64,000 nucleotides of DNA, taken from positions 89,876-153,875 of the forward strand of contig NZ_JADDXU010000020.1 of the NCBI RefSeq assembly GCF_015163075.1, given 5' to 3'. The stretch is from Streptomyces justiciae. GTDB taxonomy: Bacteria; Actinomycetota; Actinomycetes; Streptomycetales; Streptomycetaceae. A model generated the notes under the pieces. That model searched no databases, was not told where the DNA came from, and was given only the letters and a program-made list of their open reading frames with translations. The position numbers and the translations under genes were made by a program. The first letter of the stretch is position 1, and each line of letters opens with the position of its first letter. Shown here in pieces: positions 32,654-40,901 of the stretch.

Positions 32654-35600
32654 CCGGGCACCACGACCGTCCGCAGCTCCCCGTCCCCGAGGTGCAGCAT
32701 GCCCTTGCCCGGGGTGATCTGGCCGCCGACCAGGCCGCGGTTGAGGCGGACGCCGATGAGGTCGCCGGAGGAGGTCTCCTGGGGGGAGAGGAGGATGCCG
32801 CGGCGGGCCTTCTTGGCGTCGACCTGCCAGCCGGAGAAGCCGGAGCAGACGTCCTCCTCGTCACCGGCGATGACCATGGCGAGACCGCGCTCGGCACCGC
32901 GCGAGACGAGCTTCTTGAACTGGCTCGCGGCGTCGCAGTCCTCGAGGATCTCGCCGTCGTCGACGAGGACGACGATCGGCTCCTCCGGGCTCGCCTCGTC
33001 CATCAGCTCCTCGAACTCGTCCTCGTCGATGTCGTCACCGGTGAAGACCTTCAACACGCCGTCCGTGCCGTCCAGTTGACGGAGCGGGGACTGGCGCGGG
33101 GCGGCGATGACCAGTCGTACGCCCTGAGTCAGGTACGACTGCGCGAAGTTCATCAGGACCGTCGAGCGGCCGGACTTGGCCGGGCCCGCGACCACGAACG
33201 TCGGGACACCCTGCGACAGGTCCGGGCCGAAGCCCACGATCTCGTCGCCGCCGATGCCGACCAGACCCCACAGCCGGGCGCGGGACGCGTCCGGGTCGCG
33301 CATCTCCCAGGCCTCCGGGAAGGAGACCCGGCTCGGCAGGCTGTCCACGCGGAAGGGGCGGTGCGTGCGGGGGACGGCGGCGTCGCGCGCTGCTGCGGCC
33401 TCGCCGATCGCCGCCAGCGCGGCGGCCTGGCCCTGGCCCGTGGTGTCCTCGGAGAGCAGCGCGAACTGCGTCTCCGTACCGAACTCGTTGCGGAAACCAC
33501 GGCCCGGCGGAATCTCCTCCGGCACCTTGCGGGCCGGGATGCCGAGCGCCGAGAAGTCGCTGCGGTCGGCGAGCCGCAGACCGTACTTGTCCTCGGTGAG
33601 CGTCGCGATCCGGCCGACCAGCAGGGTGCGGTCACCGGTGAGGACGAGGTGGATACCGACCGAGGCGCCCTCGCGCATCATCGTCTGCAACTCGTCCGTC
33701 AGCGAACCGTGGTCGACCTCGCCGAGCGTGGGCACCCAGCCCTCCCAGCGGTCCAGGAGCACCACGATGTGCGGCAGCCGCTCGTCCTCGGCGACCGAGG
33801 CCCGCTGCTCGCCGATGTCCGCGAACCCCTTGTCGGCCAGGAGGTTCTGCCGGCGGTCCATCTCGGCCTTGAGGCGGTTGATGAGCCGTACGACCCGCTC
33901 GGTCTGGTTACGGCCGACGACCGCGCCGACGTGCGGCAGCCGGGTCAGCGCGTTGAGCGCGCCGTTGCCGCAGTCGATGCCGTACATGTGCACGTCCGCG
34001 ACGGAGTGCGTGCGGGCGATCGAGCCCGCGAGCGTGCGCAGCACCTGCGAACGACCGCTGCGCGGCGCACCGCCGATCATCAGATGCCCGAAGGACGCGA
34101 AGTCGACCGCGACCGGGCGGCGGGCCTGCTGCGCGGGCAGGTCCTCGACACCGTACGGCGCGGGCGCCAGCTTGCCGGGCCCGCCGGCGAACGCGGGCAG
34201 CTGGATGTCGTCGAGCAGCAGCTGCTCGTCGAGCGCCGGCAGCCACGGGCTGTGCTGCGGCGGGATGCCGAGCGAGCGGTTGGCGTCCCGGATGGTGTCG
34301 ACGAGGACCTTGAGGTCGGTGATCTCCTCGTCCTCACGGGACTCGGCCTTCGGCTTGACCAGCGCGGCCCGCCCGAGGTCCTCCCAGGCCAGCGGCCCCA
34401 CCCACGGCATGAGTACGGCGGGATCGGCGGCACCCGGCCGCCGGCCACCCACACGCCCCGACTGGAACGGCACCAGCGAGGCGTGCCCGAGCCGGACGTA
34501 CGCCCGACCCGGCGTGCTCTTGCTGATGTGACCGGCCTCGGGGGAGTCGATGACGTCGGACGACTCACCGCCGTCGGTCACGCGCAGCGCGATACGGAGG
34601 TTGGTGTTGGCGCGGATCTCGGGGGACACGACACCGGAGGGCCGCTGGGTGGCGAGGAGGAGGTGAATCCCGAGGGAACGTCCTCGCTGGGCGATGTTGA
34701 CGAGTCCGGTGACGAAGTCCGGCAGGTCACGCACCATCGACGCGAACTCGTCGATGACGATGAGGAGTCGGGGCACGGGCGCGTGCGACGGATCACGCCG
34801 GACGAGATCCTGGTAGTCCTCGATGTCCTTGGCGTCGGCGGCGGCGAGGATGTGCTCGCGGCGGTGCAGCTCGGCGCCGAGGGACTCCAGGGCCCGCTCG
34901 ACGAGATGGGCGTCGAGGTCGGTCACCATGCCGACGGTGTGCGGGAGATGGACACAGTCCTTGAACGCCGCGCCACCCTTGTAGTCGACGAGGACGAACG
35001 TCATGTTCTCGGGCGTGTTCGCGACGGCGAGCGCGGCCACGATGGTCTGGAGCAGCTCGGACTTACCGGAACCGGTGGTACCGGCGATGAGGCCGTGCGG
35101 ACCGTCCTTGCGGATGTCGATGCCGAAGGGCCCGTCGTACGACTCACCGATCACGGCCATCGTGGACTGCCCGCCCATCCGCCAACGGGCCACGATGGCA
35201 TCGCTGGTCGGCGGTTCGAGCTGAAGGACGTCAAGGAGGCGGGAGGCGGAGGGCAGCGCCGAGTCCTCGGTCTCCCCGCTGATGTCCCGCAGCGGCGAGA
35301 GCGCGCGGGCGAGCCGCAGACACCACGCCGGCGACACGAAGTCGGGCCGCACGTCCTTGATCCGCTCGGCCCCGGCCTCCTCGACGCGCAGCCGCAGTTT
35401 GTCGGCGGCTTGGGTGTGGGCCGGGTCCTCGGTGGTCTGATGCCAGGCCTGGAAGGAGGGGAAACCGGGGAAACCGCCGCCGGTGGCCTGCTGCTGCGCC
35501 TGGGCCTGCTGAAGGTGGTCGTACTCCTGCGCGGGCGGCTCGGCGACGACGTACGCCTGGCACTCCCCGGGCAGGAACCGCTCCTCGGCGTCGAGGCAGA

Positions 35601-37248
35601 GGGCGTAGATGGAGACGGCAGGCCCCTCGCGGAGGATTCTGACGACTCCCGGGAGGGAGCGCAGCCGGCGAGACCCGTCCCATACGACGACGATGTCGGG
35701 GTCGCTGAAGTTTGTGCCCTGGCCCTTGTTCTGTTCGGCGGCCTTCTTGCGGGCGTCGAGGATCTGGGTCAGCTCACCGATGCGGGCGCCGACGGTCTCG
35801 GCGTCGGTGCCGATGAGGACGTTGACGTCCTGCCCGGAGCCGGGCTTGGCGTGCGGCAGCCACCGGGTCCAGTCCCAGGACTCCTGCGCGGTGTTCTCAC
35901 TCAGCACGTAGAACTGCACGTCCATCGGACTGTGCAGGGCCGCGGTCTGCGCGACGGCCCAACGCCCCATGGAACGAGCGGAGTCACCGGGCCCGGCCAT
36001 GCCGATGACGCCGAGGGACCGGAGCGAGAGGGCGACGGGAGCGTCCTCGATCTTCCAGGTGACCTGCCGCTTGTGGTCGAGCTGTTCGGGATCGTCGAGG
36101 ACGACCTCCGAATCCATCTGCCCGGTCCCGACGCGGATGAGGAGATGGTCACGGTCCGTCCGCCGCCGCTCCCAGAGGCGGGTACGCGGACCCGTGCCGA
36201 GGGAGAGGACGGTGGCAGGGTCGGGAATGGCGTGCCGCCGATCCGTCCGCTCGGCGACAAGGGCGTCCTGGGCGTCCTTCTCGACCTTCTCCTTCTGCTC
36301 CTCGTACTCCTTGACCTGCTTGGCGTGGGACTTGCGGCCGTGCTTCTTGTCGTTGAAGTAGTTGGCGAAGAGGAGGAGGGGGCTGAGGGCCGCCATGATC
36401 AGGTAGTACCAGCGCTGGAAGATCAGCACGGAGACGATGGCGCCGACGAGGGGCGTGAGCGCCATCAGCCAGGGAAGCGGCCGGGCTTCGTACTCGCGGG
36501 GAGGCGACGGCAGCCGGAACTTGGTCTGCCGGTCCGGGGGCCGGAGCCGCGGGGGCCGGTTGTAGTCGAGGCCGATGCCGTCGTCGGACCACTTGAGGGC
36601 GGCGTTGGGCGGCGAGTAACGGGCCAGCTCGAGAAGGGTGTTGCCGACGGCGATCTGCCCGCCGAGGGGCCAGTCGGTCTTGTCGCCCTTTTCTTCTTTG
36701 ATGGGTTCGCCGTCGAGGGTGACGGGTGCGGGGTCGTCGTCGCTCTCGGCCTTGGTGTGGACGGCGACCTGGCAGGTGCCGTCGGTGGCGACGGACAAGG
36801 TGAGGGCGCGGGCGTCGAGTTCGGGGTCATCGATGCGGATGTACGAGGCCGGCCCGCTGCCGATGTCGTACCGCCCGACACCGAGCCGGTGCACGAACCC
36901 GGCGACGGGCCCACCGACGACACGGAGCTCGACGAGACCGGTGGGCTCGCCGGGGAGACAGCCGGCGGGGTCCTGGAGGGAGACGACCGCGCCGTCTCGG
37001 AGCGGGGAGTTGACGACCGTGGACGAGGGGTCGACGCCGTATCCATCGACGTATACGAGTGGGGCATTGTTGGCGGGGACCTGATGCTGCTGGAGCCCGA
37101 GCGGAATGACCTGGGCGCCACCGGAGGCACCGACCTGCTTGGCCAGCTCTGCCGCGATGTCCCCGACGGTGGACTCGGGATCGGCATCGAGCACGACATC
37201 GGCGGTGCCGCCACCGAACGGGTCGACGACGGTCAGAGTCAGGCGCAC
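32650..37248 (-). CDS. EccC/EssC-type FtsK-SpoIIIE ATPase with N-terminal FHA-like domain
   Basis: This 1532-residue protein begins with a ubiquitin-like stretch (LTLTVVDPFGGGTADVVLDA), then an FHA-like domain (about 90-205), two membrane helices (about 261-294) and three ATPase domains. Their P-loops are GTTGSGKSE (about 722), GGAPRSGRSQ (about 1060) and GPAKSGRSTV (about 1355). Only the first has a canonical lysine; the other two carry arginine in its place. This is the motor layout of type VII secretion, closest to EssC. The GTG start at 37248 has GGGGAGGACATACC before it. No eccB, eccD, eccE or mycP gene is in the window. It is divergent from a WXG100-like gene, a possible substrate. Confidence 0.93.
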   Translation of the reverse strand: MRLTLTVVDPFGGGTADVVLDADPESTVGDIAAELAKQVGASGGAQVIPLGLQQHQVPANNAPLVYVDGYGVDPSSTVVNSPLRDGAVVSLQDPAGCLPGEPTGLVELRVVGGPVAGFVHRLGVGRYDIGSGPASYIRIDDPELDARALTLSVATDGTCQVAVHTKAESDDDPAPVTLDGEPIKEEKGDKTDWPLGGQIAVGNTLLELARYSPPNAALKWSDDGIGLDYNRPPRLRPPDRQTKFRLPSPPREYEARPLPWLMALTPLVGAIVSVLIFQRWYYLIMAALSPLLLFANYFNDKKHGRKSHAKQVKEYEEQKEKVEKDAQDALVAERTDRRHAIPDPATVLSLGTGPRTRLWERRRTDRDHLLIRVGTGQMDSEVVLDDPEQLDHKRQVTWKIEDAPVALSLRSLGVIGMAGPGDSARSMGRWAVAQTAALHSPMDVQFYVLSENTAQESWDWTRWLPHAKPGSGQDVNVLIGTDAETVGARIGELTQILDARKKAAEQNKGQGTNFSDPDIVVVWDGSRRLRSLPGVVRILREGPAVSIYALCLDAEERFLPGECQAYVVAEPPAQEYDHLQQAQAQQQATGGGFPGFPSFQAWHQTTEDPAHTQAADKLRLRVEEAGAERIKDVRPDFVSPAWCLRLARALSPLRDISGETEDSALPSASRLLDVLQLEPPTSDAIVARWRMGGQSTMAVIGESYDGPFGIDIRKDGPHGLIAGTTGSGKSELLQTIVAALAVANTPENMTFVLVDYKGGAAFKDCVHLPHTVGMVTDLDAHLVERALESLGAELHRREHILAAADAKDIEDYQDLVRRDPSHAPVPRLLIVIDEFASMVRDLPDFVTGLVNIAQRGRSLGIHLLLATQRPSGVVSPEIRANTNLRIALRVTDGGESSDVIDSPEAGHISKSTPGRAYVRLGHASLVPFQSGRVGGRRPGAADPAVLMPWVGPLAWEDLGRAALVKPKAESREDEEITDLKVLVDTIRDANRSLGIPPQHSPWLPALDEQLLLDDIQLPAFAGGPGKLAPAPYGVEDLPAQQARRPVAVDFASFGHLMIGGAPRSGRSQVLRTLAGSIARTHSVADVHMYGIDCGNGALNALTRLPHVGAVVGRNQTERVVRLINRLKAEMDRRQNLLADKGFADIGEQRASVAEDERLPHIVVLLDRWEGWVPTLGEVDHGSLTDELQTMMREGASVGIHLVLTGDRTLLVGRIATLTEDKYGLRLADRSDFSALGIPARKVPEEIPPGRGFRNEFGTETQFALLSEDTTGQGQAAALAAIGEAAAARDAAVPRTHRPFRVDSLPSRVSFPEAWEMRDPDASRARLWGLVGIGGDEIVGFGPDLSQGVPTFVVAGPAKSGRSTVLMNFAQSYLTQGVRLVIAAPRQSPLRQLDGTDGVLKVFTGDDIDEDEFEELMDEASPEEPIVVLVDDGEILEDCDAASQFKKLVSRGAERGLAMVIAGDEEDVCSGFSGWQVDAKKARRGILLSPQETSSGDLIGVRLNRGLVGGQITPGKGMLHLGDGELRTVVVPG

Positions 37249-37627
37249 GGTATGTCCTCCCCACGGCCACTGTGGCCCCCGTGGCTGCTTCTGCAACGCA
37301 GGCCACGGCAGGAATCGACGATATCGGGTGGGTGTGACAACTGGGGAGCGGGGAGGCGAGGGCAGGGTGCGGTGCTGTGGATAACTTCCGATAACTTCCC
37401 GATGGCAACGGCGGTGTGCACGAGTTCGTGACGCCTTCACGACGTCTTGTTCACAACCGGGGATGTGACACCTCAGGTCCCACCCGTAAGCTGCTGCACC
37501 AAGAGCGGACGATCACACCGGCTGCCCCGGGTGCCTCCGGGCCACCCAGGGCGGCCCGGCTGCCGATCGCTCTGCAAACAGGGAGCCACGGGGGTTGGCC
37601 CTGCGGCGTTTTGATGGGAGCGGCCAC

Positions 37628-37927
37628 ATGGCCAAGGACCTTGATGTCACATATCAGGACATGCGCGACGCTGCGAAGCACGTCGTCAAGGAGAAGGAAA
37701 AGCTCCAGGAGAAGCTCGACGGGCTGAAGAAGTACATCAACAACCTCGTCCAGTCCGGCTACGTGACGAAGAGCTCGTCCAAGGCCTTCGACGAGAACTT
37801 CGACGAGTTCGTCCGCGGCACGAAGGACACGCTGGACGGTCTGGACGGGATGGGGGACTACCTCACGACCGCGGCGGACAAGTTCGAGCAGATCGATGAG
37901 GAGCTGGCTAAGTCGGCTCGTAAGTGA
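37628..37927 (+). CDS. WXG100-like protein (ESAT-6/CFP-10 family, motif degenerate)
   Basis: This 99-residue all-helical protein has the two-helix hairpin length and heptads of the WXG100 family. The turn, however, reads LVQSGYVTKSSSKAF where W-x-G would be expected. The C-terminal helix (DNFDEF...DGMGDYLTTAADKFEQIDEELAK) fits the family secretion-signal region, with YLTTAAD near Yxxx[D/E]. It is probably exported by, or docked to, the divergent EccC-like ATPase. The ATG at 37628 has GGGAGCGGCCAC before it. A strong terminator follows. Confidence 0.85.
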   Translation: MAKDLDVTYQDMRDAAKHVVKEKEKLQEKLDGLKKYINNLVQSGYVTKSSSKAFDENFDEFVRGTKDTLDGLDGMGDYLTTAADKFEQIDEELAKSARK

Positions 37928-37950
37928 CGTCTGACTAGACGGCTACGGCT

Positions 37951-37987
37951 ACGGTGCGGTGGGGCGCAGGGCGCTCTGCCGCACCGT
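37951..37987 (+). terminator. Hairpin terminator after the WXG100-like gene
   Basis: The outer arms ACGGTGCGG (37951-37959) and CCGCACCGT (37979-37987) pair perfectly. An inner stem, GGGCGC with GCGCTC, extends it across a TG/TG bulge. It lies 24 bp after the stop codon. There is no U-tract, which is common in Streptomyces. Confidence 0.75.
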
Positions 37988-38214
37988 GCTCATCGTCGGG
38001 GTGATCTTGCTGCTGACGGCGGCTGTGGCCGTGCTCCTTGCGTATTTCTTCGATAGCCCCACGGCCCGGAACGGTCAGAACGCCGCCGCAGAGCCCATCG
38101 CGGTGAGCACGGCACGGAAGGCGCGTGTCATGTGCGTACCGCCCGAAGGGCAGGGGCGAGAGCCGTGTGGCGGGCGTGCAGTAGGGCGTTCCCGCAGCGC
38201 CGAGGATTGGTCAA
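37988..38214 (+). pseudogene. Fragment encoding a membrane segment, cut by the IS element
   Basis: After the terminator, an open frame codes one strong membrane helix (VLIVGVILLLTAAVAVLLAYFF) and a basic tail with two cysteines. It runs into the left end of the IS at 38215. The only upstream starts lie within the terminator hairpin and there is no ribosome site. The sequence right of the IS (39103 onward) does not clearly continue it. It is probably a decayed or disrupted small membrane gene. Confidence 0.4.
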
Positions 38215-39100
38215 TGAGCGTTTTCAGCGTTGCTTCTCCAGGGTGAGGACAGCCTTGGTGATGACGCTCATGCGGTTGGGGCTGATGCGGGATCTGCGGA
38301 AGATCTGCCAGGACTTCAGCCGTGCCATGCCTCGTTCGACAGGTGCCCGGGCCGCAGACAGGGCCCGGTTCTCGGTCCGCTCGGTGAGGGTGAGTTCACC
38401 GCCTGGCGGGCGACGTTTGGCGGTAGTGACCCAGCCGCCCGCACCGATGTAGGCCATGTCGGCGAGGATCGGGACACCTTGGCGCGCGCAGATCCGGAGG
38501 ATCTGGTGGGTGCGGGCGGCCGTCAGATCGTGGGTCCGGCCAGGCAATGCCGGCGACAGCCAGAGAATCTCGCCGGCCGGGTCCGTGACGACCTGCACGT
38601 TCACCCCGTGCCGCTTATGTTTCGACGAGTAGTCGGCCCTGCCGTCGCCGACGCGGTCGCACTCGGCGAGCGTGCCGTCCAGGAGGACGAAGTCCGGGTC
38701 GTGCACGCGCAGCGTCTTGAGCAGGCCCGGCGCCTGCTCGGCGAGCAGACCGGTGACCGCGGTGACGTAGGCGTGGGCGGTACCGACGGATATCCCGAAG
38801 GCTCTGGCGATACGGGCGAGGGTGTCGTGGCGACGCAGGTACACGAGTGCGACCAGCGCACGGCGGTGCGGCGGGAGTTTGCACCGCCGGTCACCCTCGC
38901 GGGTGACGATGAGCATCGTGACCGACTCGACCAAGGCGTGAGGCAGGTCGAGTGCGGCAGGATACGGAACCAACAGGGCTCCTGTGCTGCTGAGTTGAGA
39001 CGTCGAACACCTCCCTCAACGGCACGGGAGCCCTGTCCGTTGCGCGCCCCGACCTCACACCGCTCCGTCACCCGATCAGTGGCCACACTGAAAACGCTCA
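38215..39100 (-). mobile_element. IS5-like insertion sequence, about 885 bp
   Basis: The ends carry inverted repeats: TGAGCGTTTTCAG at 38215-38227 and its complement at 39088-39100, with similarity continuing four or five bases inwards. If the element is taken as 38216-39099, the trinucleotide AAT flanks both ends, a plausible 3-bp target duplication. One transposase gene fills the element. Its lack of decay suggests recent activity. Confidence 0.85.
38224..38973 (-). CDS. IS5-family DDE transposase (DDE_Tnp_4)
   Basis: This 249-residue transposase has an N-terminal HTH region (ALVALVYLRRHDTLARIARAFGISVGTAHAYVTAV) and a DDE core: DFVLLDGTLAECDRV (first D), ILADMAYIGAGGW (second D region) and ERTENRALSAARAPVERGMARLK (final E). 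YSSKHKRHGVNVQVV sits between them, as in DDE_4 enzymes. Length is complete for a single-frame IS5-group transposase. The stop lies inside the left terminal repeat. Confidence 0.9.
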   Translation of the reverse strand: MVPYPAALDLPHALVESVTMLIVTREGDRRCKLPPHRRALVALVYLRRHDTLARIARAFGISVGTAHAYVTAVTGLLAEQAPGLLKTLRVHDPDFVLLDGTLAECDRVGDGRADYSSKHKRHGVNVQVVTDPAGEILWLSPALPGRTHDLTAARTHQILRICARQGVPILADMAYIGAGGWVTTAKRRPPGGELTLTERTENRALSAARAPVERGMARLKSWQIFRRSRISPNRMSVITKAVLTLEKQR

Positions 39101-39280
39101 ATGTCAGGCGCTGGCTGGCCCCTTCGCGCCAAGTGCACCGGATGGTGTTCCCGTCGTACGCCCGTGCCTGGATTAACCGCTCACACGGCTCGGTAACAGC
39201 GGAGTCGTTCGGGCCGGCCAAGACGATCGTGCTGGTGGGTGGTGGGTGGAGGGTGCGGCAGAGGCTGAGTGTGCGATCTC
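39101..39280. other. Non-coding stretch right of the IS
   Basis: No convincing gene is seen between the IS end and the stop of the next minus-strand gene. A plus-strand open frame across it (RRWLAPSRQVHRMVFPS...) lacks a start and may be leftover coding sequence from before the insertion. Confidence 0.4.
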
Positions 39281-40183
39281 TTACAGATCGCCCGGATGCG
39301 GCTGTGCCGGTTCGCCTGCATCGTCCATCAGAATTCCGACCGCGTTGACGAGATCCTTGCCTGCCTTTGACGGAACGTAGGCCTCCACGAAGACGATTCC
39401 GCTGTTCAGTTTGATGTACACCGGACGTTGTGTCGCGTCGTGATGGCCCGAGATGAATTGGGTGACTCGTCGGCGCTGCCCTTCAGTAAGCATGCTTTCG
39501 GGCACGGCCTGCTCGCTGCCGGAGAGGATTCCTGTGATTCGTTCGGCGCAATTCGGGTTGCCAGTGAAGAGACGGATCCAGGATTGATCAAAGAAGGTGA
39601 TACGTACGTCCGCTCCGGCCCTGCTGAATTTCATCTTCTGAGCCCCCGAGATCACCTCCCGGGAGAATGCGGCGAGTTCTTCTTCGGCGGGTTCTTCTTC
39701 GGCGAGGTTGCCGCCTCGGACGCCGAGGAACAGCAGTCGTCGAGTGGTCAGCACAAGATCAGTGCTGTAGCCGTCCGGCTGTCGCCCAGGATCCAACTGC
39801 CATGGGACGGTACGTGCGAGAGTGCTGGGAGGGGCCCACATCACCGGGAAATCGTGAACCTCGTTCTCGGGTTCTTCCGGCTTTTCACCACCGACAGCGC
39901 TGCCGAAGGGCGAACCAGCGGCACCGCCGACGTTGGCGACGAGGTTCGCGATCACCTGGACGGCGCCGAGAAGCCCGCGACCGGTGCGACGAGCGGCCTG
40001 ATCACCCGTCGTATGCGGAGTGAACACTGGACCGGCGGGCCAGCCGTCCAACTCGTCCTGGATGTCGTTACGTTGCGGGTCGCGGAACCATCTGCTGCCC
40101 GCCACCGCGGGTGCCACGCCGGTGGCGAACTTGACGGTGATCCGGAAGAGGAGTTCCTCGTCGACCACGGGGCTCCATCCCAT
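39281..40183 (-). CDS. Block A: PH-like domain protein, unknown function
   Basis: This 300-residue protein has no signal or membrane segment, though a short hydrophobic GLLGAVQVIANLVANVGGAAG region is present. The second half has STDLVLTTRRLLFLGVRGG ... MKFSRAGADVRITFFDQSWIRLFTGNPNCAERI, the strand pattern of bacterial PH-like domains. It is the last gene of the left copy of the duplicated WXG block. Its start overlaps the stop of the upstream 221-residue gene by one base. The equivalent place in block B is taken by a larger membrane protein that also ends in a PH-like domain. Confidence 0.7.
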   Translation of the reverse strand: MGWSPVVDEELLFRITVKFATGVAPAVAGSRWFRDPQRNDIQDELDGWPAGPVFTPHTTGDQAARRTGRGLLGAVQVIANLVANVGGAAGSPFGSAVGGEKPEEPENEVHDFPVMWAPPSTLARTVPWQLDPGRQPDGYSTDLVLTTRRLLFLGVRGGNLAEEEPAEEELAAFSREVISGAQKMKFSRAGADVRITFFDQSWIRLFTGNPNCAERITGILSGSEQAVPESMLTEGQRRRVTQFISGHHDATQRPVYIKLNSGIVFVEAYVPSKAGKDLVNAVGILMDDAGEPAQPHPGDL

Positions 40184-40848
40184 CAGCGCGTCACCCTTTC
40201 TGAGTCATCCCTCGGAAACTCCAACGAACCAACGATCCCGGCCATGGCATGTGTGAATTCCTCCCACTGCTCGACCGAGGCCGTGTCCAAGGTGATCACG
40301 GCTGTGTAGGGGCCCGTCGAGAAGGGGATGTGCACCTGCATCTGGCCCATCGACAGTTCCTCGTCCTTGCCGCTTTTCGTGTACTGGCCGTCGATCACGA
40401 GCTTACGGAAGGAGATCGCCGAAACCGCGGGACCACAAGGCAGGTCCAGCCATGTCACGTCACGCATGGGGTCGGGGCTGAGAAGGGCGAAGATGCCCTG
40501 GGCGACGATGTCCTGCTCTGCCTCACCGGACTCGAACACCGCCACAGTGAGTGAACAGTGTGCTACGCCGCCGCCGTCCTCGATGTCATACAGGCCGATG
40601 CCGAAGAAGGAGACGCCGGCCGACAGCATCTCCAGTGCACTTGCGCTGTACAAGGCGCTCATGGCTTGCCACAAGGGCACCTCGCCCCGTGGATAGATGT
40701 CCCGGACCAGTTGTTCCACGGCTGCGGTTCGTTCGACCTCGTCCAGCGAGACCTCGATCGCGTGGATGCCTCCAGGGAGACGGAGGGCCATGGGCGGCAG
40801 AGCCATGCCTTCCACACTGAGTACCTGAGGTTGTTCGGCACTGTCCAT
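40183..40848 (-). CDS. Block A: 221-residue protein, T7SS-associated DUF
   Basis: This probably soluble alpha/beta protein has YPRGEVPLWQAMSALYSASALEMLSAGVSFFGIGLYDIEDG ... MRDVTWLDLPCGPAVSAISFR ... MGQMQVHIPFSTGPYTAVITLDTASVEQWEEF. I know no named family. The spacing of YP....L, G(V/I)..YG(V/I) and the central hydrophobic strands is shared with the 216-residue protein in the same position of block B, so they look like distant paralogues. It may be a chaperone or immunity-type partner of the large WXG protein just upstream. Confidence 0.7.
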   Translation of the reverse strand: MDSAEQPQVLSVEGMALPPMALRLPGGIHAIEVSLDEVERTAAVEQLVRDIYPRGEVPLWQAMSALYSASALEMLSAGVSFFGIGLYDIEDGGGVAHCSLTVAVFESGEAEQDIVAQGIFALLSPDPMRDVTWLDLPCGPAVSAISFRKLVIDGQYTKSGKDEELSMGQMQVHIPFSTGPYTAVITLDTASVEQWEEFTHAMAGIVGSLEFPRDDSERVTR

Positions 40849-40901
40849 ACTGTGACTCTTCTTCTTGAGACTCCGCGGCGATCACGTACGTACGGACGTG
40901 C

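Noticed and set aside
32692..37431. 1579-residue plus-strand open frame opposite the EccC-like gene
   Set aside because: It is the antisense shadow of the ATPase gene; its translation is low-complexity Gly/Arg/Val/Asp without domains.
39101..39280. Continuation of the membrane-segment fragment right of the IS
   Set aside because: Joining across the presumed AAT duplication gives a frame that stops within about 30 codons and has no resemblance to the left part, so I do not claim a restored gene.
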